From Eupeodes corollae (lineage: Eukaryota > Arthropoda > Insecta > Diptera > Syrphidae), in NCBI RefSeq assembly GCF_945859685.1, contig NC_079147.1:254748572-254812571 (forward strand): DNA of 64,000 nt, given 5' to 3'. Shown one piece after another: positions 12,818-24,806 of this stretch (the first letter of the stretch is position 1; each line of letters begins with the position of its first letter). Made by a program: the position numbers and the translations under genes. The notes under the pieces were generated by a model. That model was not told where the DNA came from. It searched no databases and worked only from the letters and a program-made list of their open reading frames with translations.

Positions 12818-13433
12818 GATATAACAGTCCATTACTGTCGATGATCTCTAATGGAGATGGCACAACTGTTTGATATTCACCTATGCTGGGTGCCGGGCCA
12901 TAGAGACATTCCAGGTCACTGTAAAGCAGATAAACTCACCAGGAACGGTACAGTGTAAGTACCACGTTTGGCTAATGCTGGTATAGCAATCGTTATAATC
13001 ACCACGTGTCAGGTCACAAAATCTGGCCAACACTAGATTTTAAGTGATAACGGTGCTTGTTTTCTCTAAGCAGATCGCATGTAAGCTCATAACCGGACAC
13101 TGTCTAATATAAAAGCACGCCACGTGGCTGGGCGTATTCTCAAATAACTTTTGTGGAAGCTGTATGGACGAGAAAGAGGAGGAAACAGTTCTTCACCTTC
13201 TCTATACATGACCTGCTCTAGCTCAAAAATACAAGAATAACCTAGGAGAATTTTTCTATAACGATCTAAATCATATGAGCATAATCAGCCTCTCACGTTT
13301 CGTAAGGGAATCAAACTGGTTCCATTGAGCTTAGGAGGAAGCCTCAAGATTCATGTGGTATCCCAATGGGCCATTGAACTGGACTATGTGTGTCTGATTT
13401 CATCATGGACATCCACTTTAACCTAACCTAACC
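12818..13433 (+). pseudogene. I-like LINE fragment (RNase H domain and 3' end) inserted in the RTE copy
   Basis: Contains an RNase H motif block, MAQLFDIHLCWVPGHRDIPG, with the same architecture as the I-like LINE at 44920-48140 (there MAQQFNIHLCWVPGHRDITG). A terminal SLSRFVRESNWFH-stop is the usual end of such ORF2 proteins. Several stops break the frame. The fragment ends in TTAACCTAACCTAACCTA; RTE sequence resumes directly after, so this is a nested insertion. Confidence 0.8.
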
Positions 13434-13556
13434 TAGATGGCTGAGTCATGTAGAGCAAATGGACATCAAAGCTCCAGCTCAGAAGGTTTTCGAATTTAAT
13501 CCCGAAGTAGAGAAAGACCGCCACCGAATGCAAATAAGGGGAAAATAAGTTTTTTG
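13434..13556 (+). pseudogene. RTE-type LINE, remainder after the nested insertion
   Basis: Reads LSHVEQMDIKAPAQKVFEFN and a following basic stretch, matching the conserved C-terminal tail of RTE reverse transcriptases (compare ARKVYESNPEGRRSRRRPR in the copy at 39297). The 3' terminus itself is lost. Confidence 0.75.
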
Positions 13557-15268
13557 AAATATGTAAAACAAAAAGTAATTGATTTGTTTTGCCAATGCAA
13601 ACTTTATTAGGAATTATTAAATTATCAAGTTCTAGTTATTATATCTCATGTTTAAATTTTTACCAAAATTTGAAATTATGGTTAAAGTTCTTTTGATTTA
13701 TATATTCGTCTCATTTTATGTTCAATTTGTCCTTCAGATAACTGCTATCTTGTCGCATTAACTTTCCCAATCAATGCAAATTCGTTTTTAATCGAAATGA
13801 GACGATTGTTTAAAGTGCAATTACGTATCAATAAATTAATAAAATACAAATCTAATAAATCATTGAAAAATTAAAAAAAAAAGAAAGAAAAAACAACACG
13901 TATATTTAAACCTTATCGATTTGAGTTCGCAACCAATAAGCCAAAGTTCTTTTTCTGTAGAGGTTATCTTAAAAATAGCCAGACTAATATTAATCATTGA
14001 ATATTTTGTAATTTTTTTTATTCAAACTAATCAATTTGATTGAGACTTATCAATTTGAAACTTTTAACTTTGCTTTAGAGGTCGATTTTATTTTTCTTAT
14101 CAGTTATCTTTTAATAGACTGAATATCATTTGTATAGTATTTATTCATGTTGGAAACATTTATTATTTATTGTTACGTTGTCGATAAAAATTAGTTTTAA
14201 ATTTTGTATATTTTTTCTTATTAACAAATAATTGTGTACTTAGGTACTCATTATGTAATTTTCTTGTTTTTATTCAACTATCATACAGAAAATATTTATA
14301 AATATTTTTTATTCGTTTTGCTCTAATGAACAAAAGTAAAAGTAATTCGTCGATAAAGTATTATATAATCAACATCGAAACAATATTGTTATTCGCAGAA
14401 GCATGTCGAAAAAGCATTTAATTACTTAAAACTGAGACATAGATGAATAAAATATGCAGGCCATTAATTTAACAAGAATTTTTATTACCTAACAATAAAT
14501 GGCGATGACAATTGTTTTTCGTTTTGCTTATTAAACCAGTTTATAATAATAAAAAAACAACATGTATTGGATTGATACATTTTTAATTGTTGAGGTATTT
14601 TTTTTTATTTATCACTTATTATTTTGTCCAATAGTTTTTTTGGTTTGAAGTTAAAGTTAATTTTAAGTTAATTCAACAAATTGATTCCAAAACATGCCTG
14701 TTTATTTTAATCCTTGAGATTATTAGATTCTTTAAAAAGTATATTCAATCTCCAAACATCTTTTTAGCTTATCTGGAATCTGAACATTAATGTGTTAACT
14801 TAAAAATTAACAAATTGAAAAATTTTACATTTCTTTACGTGTCTAGGCTCCTAATTCTTAATTGTTTGTATGTCCATTGTGCATGTGTCCGAATTTTGTT
14901 AGAGATATCAACTATAGACTTGAATTAAATTATACGTTACAAGTTGTGACGTTATACCGAATCAGTACGAACTTCAACATCATTTAAAATAAAACTTATT
15001 TTACAATACACGAAATTAAAATATTTGTTACCTCGCATAAACAAACAAAAAAAAACATTATGATTCCAAACTAATTTCATGCAACAAAAAATAACATTTT
15101 TGACATGTTGTACATTTTTGGGAAAACTTGGAAATCAAACCTAAAAAGGTACTACTAAAAATTATCAAGAATTCATTTTTGCATAATATATCTAAAGAAG
15201 AAAACTAATTTATCTCATGCAAAATATTGTTGTTAATTGTTTGAATCAACTGATTTCATACAAATTAA
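13557..15268. other. AT-rich stretch, no gene seen
   Basis: 1.7 kb of AT-rich DNA with no supportable ORF or recognisable repeat. Confidence 0.6.
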
Positions 15269-16257
15269 TTAACTTCCCATAGGAAGTTATTGTAATGGGT
15301 CCGATTTGTCAAATTAAAAATTTTGACATTTCTCGACGTTTCAAGGTCCCTAGAGTCGAAATAAAAGATTTTTAGAATGATGTCTGTGTGTGCGTATGTT
15401 CGTACGTCCGTACGTTAGCGAGGTTTTTTCGTCATCCTTAGCTCAAGAACAAGAAGAGATATCGATTTTAAATAAACTTTGTTATACAGATAATAAAGCA
15501 GAAAGATGGAGAAAGGACTCTCAAGAAAATTGCGTGGCTGGTTTTTTTATAATAGCAGTTTGAAAAAAAGGTGAACATTTTGGTTAACCCTACATATCTT
15601 ACGAACCAAAAACGCTAGAGACCTTTTTATAAATTAAAAAAAATGAAAAAAAAATTGTCACCTCCAAAATTTTACGACTTAAATATGATTTAATGTCCAA
15701 AAAAATTTTGTGCAACGAAGAATAATGTTTTTGACATCTGATAAAATTTTGAGAAAAATCAAATTGACAGTTTTTTTTATAAAAAATAAAAATCTAAAAA
15801 AAAAAACATTACTCAAAGTTGGTAAAAATTGAATATCGATTCAAATATATTTTCAAAAACTTGAAATTTAGGCTTCAAAATTATTTTATCTTATAAGAAA
15901 TATTGTTTTCAACAGTCAGTAAAATTTTGAAAAAAATCGAATTGATAGTTTTTTACAAAAAATAAAACTAAAAAAAAAACAATACTTGGTAAAAATTTAC
16001 TTTCGACTTAATTAGCTTTTCAAAAATTAAAAATATTGGCTTCAAACTTATTTTATTTCACAGAAAATATTGTTTTCGACATTCAGTAATTTTTATATAA
16101 AAATCCAACAATCCGTTTTCTACAAAAAATAAAATCTACAAAAAATTTGGTAAAAATTGATACGAGTACATATAGACAAACTTTTAAGCAAGTCAAATCG
16201 ACAGACGGGATGGGAAGTTATCAGTGTGGGCCGCATCATCCCAGCCTCTTTTTTTAA
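15269..16257 (-). repeat. Family F repeat, nearly end-to-end copy (F4)
   Basis: Both ends are present in reverse: TTAACTTCCCATAGGAAGTT at the low end and GACGGGATGGGAAGTTATC followed by CCCAGCCTCTTTTTTT at the high end. It is shorter than copy F7 (about 1.54 kb) because internal modules are missing. Confidence 0.85.
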
Positions 16258-16660
16258 ATTTCATATTAGAAGAACCAGGATGTAAAGAAAATTATCTGAA
16301 GATAAGAAGGAGGAAGAACACGTGTGTTTAAATTGTAAAGCCTATTGGTCGTCTAGTTAGGCAGGGGTCTTAAACGAATAAAGAATAGTTCATAGGTGTG
16401 TTCAGCCATGTTTATGATGATAATGAAGGAATGTTATTAGTTTTTAGCACAAACATGGAGTTTTTACGTTCAGTTTATTTTTTTCGCTAAAGTACAATTA
16501 CTATTCATGTGTTGTTTACAGTCAGGCTCTTGTACGTTTTGGATTTTGGTTATCAAGTGACACGTAAGCAATGGTTGTAGAGGTTGTAAGTAACACCTAT
16601 ACAGGTAAAATGTGTATACATACGTTTCAAAAGTGATTCCAATAGAAAATACATTTTATA

Positions 16661-17834
16661 CTATTTTAAGATTCAAAATTTTACCTGAAAAATAAGTTAG
16701 TTTTCAAAAATTTAAATGCCATTTTATTAATCAAAAAACCCCTGATTTTCCTATTTTTTTTTTTAAATCATTAGAGCGGTTTTTTTTTTTTAAATTAATT
16801 TGTATATATAAAATTTTTCAAGTTTGCTCTAAAAATATTTTTATAAGTTGCTGAGAAAATTAAAAAAACCAAATAACGGGTCTATGAGCGGTTACTAAAA
16901 GAAGCTAAGTTAAAAAATAAAATTTTAGAGAAAATTAAAAAAAAAAATTTTTCGGTTTGTTTTTGAGAAAATTCGAATTTTCGTTTTTTGACAAAACAAA
17001 ATTTATGGGAAAACGCCTAACGCGAATCTGCTCAAAACCTTAACTTCCAAGTTTGACCTCAACCGACCCAATGGTTTAGGCTGTAGGAGCGTGGACAGAC
17101 AGACAAAACCGAACGGCCGGAAGCGCGGGACCCACTTTTTTCGACTTCTATACCATCGTAATATCATGTTTGAATAAAATCTCGAGTTATAAATTTTGCA
17201 CGAAGTAAAACTTGCCACATAGTTCCTATACTAACAGTGGCCACCATACAATATTTTTGGTCAAAAAACGAAAATTCGAATTTTCTCAAAAACAAACCGA
17301 TAGATTTTCTTTAAATTTTCTCTAAAATTTTATTTTTTAACTTGACTTCTTTTGATAAGAAAAACAAATTTTTGTATTGCTCAGGAAAGGTACCGCTTAT
17401 AGAACCGTTATTTTGTTTTTTAATTTTCTCAGCAACTTATAAACCGATTTAAATAATTTTTTTTCTGAATACGCTCCTATATTGCTTTAACAATATTTGA
17501 TTATCAAAAGTGCAATTTTTTAATGTTTGGATTTTTAAAAAAATATTGAATTTTATTTTTTCAAAATTCGATATCTCAAAAACGGGTCAACAGTTTTTTA
17601 CGAAATTCAAACGTATAGCGTATATTAACATTCTCTAAACAACTGCGTACCAAAAATATTTTTAGAACAAAATTGAAAAATTTTATATATAAAAAATTAA
17701 TTTAAAAAAAAACCGCTCTAACGATTTTCAAAAAAAAAATTTGAAAAATCAAATGCTTTTTTATTTATGAAATGGCATTTAAATTTTTGAAGACAAAGTT
17801 ATTTTTCGGGCGAAATTTCGAATCTTAAAATAGT
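16661..17834. repeat. Foldback-like element with long inverted arms
   Basis: Left arm 16661-16999 and right arm about 17258-17834 are reverse complements over most of their length. Examples are ACTATTTTAAGATTC against GAATCTTAAAATAGT, TTAGAGCGGTTTTTT against AAAAAACCGCTCTAA, and GAGAAAATTCGAATTTTCGT against ACGAAAATTCGAATTTTCTC. The loop of about 260 bp is more GC-rich and holds GGACAGACAGACAAAACC. The right arm carries extra internal sequence near 17440-17640. No transposase is encoded, so this is either a non-autonomous foldback transposon or two inverted copies of one repeat. Confidence 0.75.
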
Positions 17835-19415
17835 TTTTTTTTTATATTTTAACTGTGCATGAGCCAGAAAGAGCGCATTATTTTAACAAAATTGTGATTA
17901 CATTCCTAGCTTTTATCTAAATTAGTGCATTTGGTACATATTTATGTATTTTTATACCTTAAATTATTGTCAATACCAACGATATGGCCGCCCATGTAGC
18001 GCAACTGTATCGGATATGATATGTTTAATCAACAATCTATTTTAAAGTGTCTATCAAGAAGTAATATCTTGGTAACTTTGTATTAGTGATTTTAAAATAT
18101 TATTCCTTACGAATAAGGTTGTTTCACACATGATTTACCTACTTTTTTAAACAGACTCTTAGCATACAGGAGCAAGTTCGTGCGACCCAGTCGTGCATTT
18201 TATTTTCTTTACAGATCATACTAACTAATGTTTAACTCAAAGCAGATATAAGGCTTGACGGAATCAATGTATTCGATCTGCAACGAATTTGCATACATCC
18301 AAAAATTAAATGAACAAGATATCAATTATTACAATGAAATGTATTAAGAAAAATGTTTGAATATATTTTTGAGAGGGGAGCGGTACCTACATACATAAAA
18401 AGTGATAAAAGATGGTATAACATCCCCCAACAAAATTTAAAAAAAAAATAGAATTAAAAACATTTTTCATCAGCTAAAAGTTACACTTGCTACAAAACTA
18501 GATACTTCAATTATAATATCTCCATATCTAATAGGATACCACTTTATGAAGGGCAAAATTCACAATTGTTCATTAATTAGCTTTTAAATGTTAACTAGCT
18601 TCATAATTAATTTGAAAATCATTCAAGTCTGTCAAAATAACGACCAGCGCAATTACTGATTTTTTTAACGACAAACTCCCAAAATAAGTTGCTTGCAGTA
18701 AGACAGACAGATAAAATAATAAAGATCCAATTCATTTTTATTCAATTTTAAGTGATATAAAAAAAGGAGCCTGATTAAAAAATAAATAACAAGCAACATG
18801 CAAATCTTACTTAATTTGCATAATCTTTAAACTATATGAGGTGCATGCAAATAATTAATTTCAATGTGCTACAAAATTGCCAACCTACCACGTGAATCTG
18901 TATAATTTTATTTAAATAGGTATCTTTTCTAGTCGTTCATAAACATCTGATGTTTATTTTAAAATTCAAGTAAATCATCTATTACACAATAATACAATAA
19001 AAGTTCGCTTTCTCTATGCGTAGGCGATACAAAAATGTTTGATGTAGAATAGAAAGTGTTACCAGATGCTTAAAATAGAACACCGGCCGGTGGAACTTAT
19101 CAGGGTTCAAAGAAAATGACATTTCGTGTCGAATATTTATCTAGATGGCAATTATAGTAAAATTTTGGTTAATTTTTTAATTTTGTATATAATTTTGAAA
19201 TTTGAGGTCAAGAAAACTGTCATAGGCTCCCTAAAAAATAACCAAACAAATAATTGTATGAAACTTCGCACCTAACCAAATCCTATAATGTGACCAACTA
19301 GGGTATTGCAGGGGAGCAGAGTAGCTACCGTATATACCTCACGTTATTTGCTTATTTCACTTTGTGAAAGCGCAAAATAACCAAATATTGAAAATTGGAG
19401 TTATTCCACTTTTGT
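17835..19415. other. AT-rich stretch, no gene seen
   Basis: No homology-bearing ORF, RNA gene or clear repeat found over about 1.6 kb. Confidence 0.6.
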
Positions 19416-19428
19416 TAAGAAATTCTTA

Positions 19429-19723
19429 AAAATAAATAAATTGGGTGGCGCAACAGTCCATTGAAAACTAGGGCCTAGTGACTTACAACTCTCAACCATT
19501 ACAGTGTGCGAGTACTGTTGTCAGGAATGGAGGGGACCTACAGTTTATATGCCGAACCGAACGGCTAAATTTGAGCAAGCACTTTTTTATGACTCTTGGA
19601 GAATTTGTCAATTCCTCGCAAGAGGCAGTACCCGTGAAAAGACTTTTAGATGGCATAGGCAGGGATCGAACCCAAGACCTCTGGCATGACAGTCCAACGC
19701 ACTAACCATCATTCCACGGATAC
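19429..19723 (-). mobile_element. Complete tRNA-derived SINE with target-site duplication
   Basis: On the minus strand this is a tRNA-like head, a body, and a 3' tail ending GGACTGTTGCGCCACC then AATTTATTTATTTT. It is flanked on both sides by the same 13 bases, TAAGAAATTCTTA (19416-19428 and 19724-19736), the mark of LINE-mediated insertion. The head contains pol III promoter boxes. It has no protein; the ORFs across it are chance. SINEs depend on a partner LINE for movement, and the shared GACTGT(T/A)GCGCCACC end points to the RTE element seen at 39297. Confidence 0.93.
19662..19708 (-). promoter_or_regulatory. Internal pol III promoter (A and B boxes) of the SINE
   Basis: Box A TGGTTAGTGCG lies at 19698-19708 and box B GGTTCGATCCC at 19662-19672, both reading on the minus strand, with tRNA-like spacing of 25 bases between them. 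Both match the consensus, so this copy could still be transcribed. Confidence 0.85.
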
Positions 19724-19736
19724 TAAGAAATTCTTA

Positions 19737-21249
19737 CATTTGTTGTAAATTGTAGGGACTTATTTTATGCCTTTTTGGGAATTTATTTCATTTTCGAATT
19801 TGGGAGTCATTTCATTTTTATTTTGGGGGTTAATTTCTTGTGGAGTTATTCCACGGAGTATTAATAAACGTGGGTTAGCAAAATGTTTTTTTTTTATTTT
19901 TCAACAGGTTTACTCAATCCAGCTGTTTAAATAAATATAAATACCATTCGATAAATATGGTTCTATTTTTGCCTACATTCGTTTTTGAAAAGTTCAGTTT
20001 TCACCTTTTATTTCTATTTTTAAGACCTTTTTACTTAGCATGGGCAAGTAAGAGAAGCATTCAATCTGTTTTAAATCTAGGTATTTTGTTTAAGTTTTTC
20101 TTTTCTATGATTAAATTATCACTACAAAGTAGGAACATACTTCCAGATATTTACTAAATATTTTTAACAACATTTTTCGTGTATACAAAATGTGACACAC
20201 ACCAGCCCAACAAAGATGTGATAAAAACCTTCAAATGAAAACAAAAATTAGCGTACTTAAGAATAATATTGTTGTATGATTCATATTTATTCATATGAAA
20301 AAGTAATGTTCATTAGAAATGTTTGCATCACATGCACAGCTGTTTTCTGTGATTTTAATTAATTGGGTGTTACTATTCAATTGTTGTGTTTAAAACTATT
20401 TTTCTGGAAAGGTTTTGTTTGTCACATGACTTTTGAATTTTTAGAATTGAAAATTGTAATTGTGAAAAAGCAGTAGAATAAATAAAACAAAATCCAAAAC
20501 TAATTATTGTTGTTTTGAATTACACAGTTTAAGACATTATGTATCATTATGACTAAACTGTATCATACAGAATTTTTAACCGCTTCTTTATAAAAAAGCT
20601 AATATTGTACTTTGAGTTCCCAAATTTAGACACAATTTAAGGTTATTAATTGGGCATGTTGTGTTAAAAGAGTTGTCAGAGAAGTAAAACTAAAATTGTC
20701 ATATAAAGATTGATGTGCAAAATTTGTTTTAGGTTCAGGTCAAAGGCCGTAAATAATTCCTTAACAATACAATTTTGCACTGAATGAAATAATTTTTAAG
20801 TCAATGTCTTCATTTAGTTTGTAAATATTTGAATGGAACATACATTTTACCGACTTTACGTAATATTTCCTGTAGATTGTTATGTTCTTATAAAAATTAA
20901 TTATAGGTTTAAATTAAATAAAAAATTAACTAAAAGTTTGCTAGAATATTTTGCAATTTTTGGCAATCTTAGACGAATTTTTTGAATGTTTTTATTTAGT
21001 ATGCAAAAAAGTACATATTTAATTTTTTCTAGAACATTATGTTACGATAACAATACAATTTACCACAACATTTATTCACGTTATATAGAGAATTAATTCA
21101 ACATCAATTTTTACCAATTCTGTGTAGTATTTTCGGTAGATTTTAATTTTTATGAAATGCTGACTGATTGATTGTTGTTTTAACTGATTATTAATAATAC
21201 AGAAAGATGCAAAAATGTCTGTCAAAAAAATTGACTGGGTGGTTCTTTT
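19737..21249. other. AT-rich stretch with a small family F scrap
   Basis: No gene seen. 21095-21180 matches an internal piece of family F (TTTTTACCAATTCTGTGTAG and following). Confidence 0.5.
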
Positions 21250-22947
21250 AAAAAAAAAAGAGGCTGCGATGCGATCCACACTGATCGATTTGATTGTCTT
21301 GCTTAAAAGTTTGTAGATTTTCGTGTTAGGTTACAAAAGTTGTCAGTTGAATTATTCTTAAATTTAAAATTATCAACAATATATTTCATATAAAGAATAT
21401 TTCATATCAAGTTTGGAAATCCGGTTTTGTTAAATAGATTTTTAGTTGAAAACAATTTTTTACCAACTTTAGTAGCATTTGTTAAAGTTTTATTTTAAAT
21501 TTACCAAATGTGCCGACTATTTTTGTAGATTTCATTTATTTATAAAAAAACGGACTGTTGGTTAAAAAAAAACTTCTGAATATCGAAAACAATATTTTCT
21601 GTGAAATGAAAAAAAGTTTGAAGACAATATATTTAATTTTTGAAAAGCTATTTGAGTCTAAAGTAAATTTTTTTAGTTTCTTTTTTAAGGTTTTTATTTT
21701 TGGAAAAAAACTGTAAATTAGATTTTTCTCAAAATTTTACTGAATGCTGACAACAATATTTTTTCAAAGATAAAACGTAGTTTGAATCCAATATCTCAAA
21801 GCTTTAAAAAGATATTTGAGTCCAAAATCAATTCTTACCAACTTTTGTTACATCTTCTTTTAAGTTTTTATTTTTTGTAAGAAAAACTATCAATTCGATT
21901 TTTCTCAAAATGTTACCGAATGTTGAAAACGATATTTCTTATAAGATAAAATAAGTTTGAAGCCATAATCTTAAGTTTTTGAAAAGATATCTGTGTCAAA
22001 ATTCAATTTTTACCAACTTTGAGTAATGGTTTTTTGATTTTTATTTTGTATACAAAAAAACTGTCAGTTTTTATTCGTTGCACAATATTGCTTTGGAGAT
22101 GAAATCATTTTTGATTCGTAAAATTTTTGAGGTGACACATTTCTTTTCAGTTTTTTCGGTTTATAAAAAACTGTTAATTGTATTTTTGTTTCCAAAAATA
22201 TACTGATTTGGTATCACGTTACAATATATAATATACAATTTAATTCAAGTCTCTAGCGTCATTTTTTCGTAAGATATTTAGGGTTAACCAAAATGTTCAC
22301 ATTTTTTTAAGCTGCATAGCACAATTCATTTGAAGTCAATATCTTTTCTGGTTATTGAGCTATGGATAACGAAAAAAACTTCCTGAACGTACCGACGTAC
22401 GGACATAGGCCTCTTTCACACGAGATGTTTTAGTCCGCACGGTTAAAATCCGTACGGTTTTTATCCGTGAACCATTAATAGTAAACTAATAATATACCCT
22501 AAAGTGTTTACACTGGGCGGAGACGGGTTTTTTTCCGTACGGACGATTTAAAACAACCGTCTCAACGACTGAAACATACGGCGTCCGTGCCCTCGCCGTC
22601 TATCAGTGGCATTCATGACTACGCGAACGCATTCACAAAAGACGGTTTTTATTCGTCTGCCGTCCGTTTTTGTGGTCTCTTGTACTAAAGTATTTTAATA
22701 TTTTATTTTATTAAACGTATTCACGGGAAAAATACGGTATGCGTGAAAACAAAGTCCGTACGGAAAAACATCGTGAGGATTTTAACCGTACGAAACGTAT
22801 CGTGTGAAAAAGGTCATACGGAATAACGAACACGTAAGTTCTTAAGATATTTTATTTCGACTCTAGGGACCTTGAAACGTCGAGAAATGTCAAAATTTCC
22901 AATTTGACAAATCAGACCCATTACAATAACTTCCTATGGGAAGTTAA
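21250..22947 (+). repeat. Family F repeat (copy F5), interrupted by a MITE
   Basis: Starts at the F left-end signature (AAAAGAGGCTGCGATGCGAT), runs through the TTTTTACCAA modules, and ends in the hairpin AACTTCCTATGGGAAGTT. The GTACGGACG block is split by the MITE at 22407-22814. Confidence 0.85.
22407..22814. mobile_element. 408-bp MITE, PIF/Harbinger-like termini
   Basis: Terminal inverted repeats are AGGCCTCTTTCACACGA on the left and, read inward from the right, ACCTTTTTCACACGATA. Both continue into CGGTTAAAATCC and CCGTACGG motifs. CAT flanks both sides (22404-22406 and 22815-22817), consistent with a 3-bp duplication. It encodes nothing, so it must have been moved by a transposase elsewhere. 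The superfamily call rests only on terminus style and duplication length. Confidence 0.75.
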
Positions 22948-23261
22948 AAAAGGTGAAAATATTTTATCTTACCCAAAATATCTCACGAGCAAATTACGTT
23001 ACAGACTTGAAATAAATGTTTAATTATAAATTGTAACGTGATACCAAACAAGTATGTATATTTTTAGATGAACTTCAATAAAGATTTTTTTTTATAAATC
23101 AGAAACACTGAAATAAATAATTGTCACCTCGAATATTTTACGAAAAAAACGATTTATCTCCAAAATAATGTTGTGTAACGAAGAATGACGTTTTTGACAT
23201 GTGGTAAAATGTTGAGGAAAATCGAATTGACAGTTTCCTAACAAAAATTGAAAACCTTAAC
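22948..23261 (-). repeat. Family F fragment, reverse orientation (copy F6)
   Basis: Internal part of F read backwards (AGGTGAAAATATTTTATCTT, GTAACGTGATACCAAACAAG, AACGAAGAATGACGTTTTTG). It lies between the right end of F5 and the left end of F7. Confidence 0.75.
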
Positions 23262-24806
23262 AAAAAAAGAGGCTGGGATGCGACCCACACTGATAACTTC
23301 CCATCCCGTCTGTCGATTTGTCTTGCTTAAAAGTTTGTCTATATGTACTCGTATCAATTTTTACCAAATTTGCGTACTATTTTTTGTAGATTTTATTTTT
23401 TTATGAAAACACGGACTGTTTGGATTTTTATATAAAAATTACTGAATATTGAAAACAATATTTTCTGTGAAATAAAATAAATATCAAAGCCAATATTTTT
23501 AATTTTTGAAAAGCTATTTGAGCCGAAAGTAAATTTTTACCAAGTTTTAGTATTGTTTTTTTACAGTTTTTTTTTGTTAAAAATCTGTCAATTCGAATTT
23601 TTTAAAAATGTTACCAAATGTTGAAAACAATATTTCTTATAAGATAAAATTAGTTTGAAGCCAATATTTAAAATTTTTGAAGAGATATTTAAGTGGAAAA
23701 ACAATTTTTACCAACTTTTATACATTTTTTTTTAGGTTTTTATTTTTTTGTAAAAAAAACTGTAGATTCGATTTTTCTCAAATTTTGTCCTACTGTTGAA
23801 AACAATATTTCTTATAAGAAAAAATTAGTTAGAAGCTATTATCTCAAAGTTTTTAAAAGATATTTGAGTCGAAAATAATTTTTTACCAACTTTTGTTAAT
23901 TTTTTTTCGGTTTTTAATTTTTTGTAAAAAAACTACCAATTCGATTTTTTTCAAAATCTTACTGCACGTTAAAAACAATAGTTTTTGAAAGATAAAAGTG
24001 AATCTAAGCCAATATGTCAAAGTTTTGAAAAGATATTTGAGTCGAAAATGAATTTTTACCAACTTTTATTATTTTTTTATAGGTTTTTATTTTTTGTAAA
24101 AAAACTATCAATTCGATTTTTTTCAAAATTTTATCGAATATTAAAAACAATATTTCTTATAAGATAAAATAAGCTTGAAGGCTAAATTTCAAGTTTTTGA
24201 AAAGATATTTGAATCGATATTCAATTTTTACAAACTTTGAGTAATGTTTTTTTAGATTTTTATTTTTTATACAAAAAACTGTCAATTAGATTTTTCTCAA
24301 AATGTTTTCAGATGTCAAACACATTATTCTTCGTTGCACAAAATTGTTTTAGAGATGAAATCATATTTCAGTCGTAAAATTTTGGAGGTGACAATTTTTT
24401 TTTTCAGTTTTATTGATTTATAAAAAAACCGTTATATTGATTTTTTTATATATCACGTTACAATATATTATATAAAATTTAATTCAAGTCTCTAGCGTTT
24501 TTGGTTCGTAAGATATTTAAAAAACCACCCACGCAATTTTCTTGAGAGCGCTTTCTGCATCTTTCTGCCTTATTATCTGTATAACAAAATTTATTTGAAG
24601 TTGATATCTCTTCTGGTTCTTGAGCTATGGAGGACGAAAAAAACGTCGCGAGCGTACGGACGTACGAACGTGCGTACATACGCACGCACAGGCATCTTTC
24701 TAAAAATCTTTTATTTTACCTCTAGGGACCTTGAAACGTCGAGAAATGTCAAAATTTTCAATTTGACAAATCGGACCCATTACAATAACTTCCTATCGGA
24801 AGTTAA
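23262..24806 (+). repeat. Family F repeat, full-length copy (F7) with ~175-bp internal modules
   Basis: Reference copy, about 1,545 bp. The left end is AAAAAAAGAGGCTGGGATGC then ACTGATAACTTCCCATCCCG. The middle is a degenerate tandem array whose units each start with TTTTTACCAA/TTTTTACAAA near 23348, 23535, 23705, 23881, 24055 and 24228, a spacing of about 170-187 bp. Then come a unique part, the GTACG-rich stretch and the terminal hairpin AACTTCCTATCGGAAGTT. TAACTTCCCAT occurs near the left end and, inverted, at the right end. No reverse transcriptase or transposase is encoded. Confidence 0.85.

Noticed and set aside
13418..13436. Telomeric or subtelomeric DNA from CCTAA repeats
   Set aside because: Only about three units, located at the end of a LINE fragment inside another LINE.
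19650..19715. tRNA gene
   Set aside because: A and B boxes are present, but the sequence continues into a SINE body with target duplication, and the tRNA fold is not kept.
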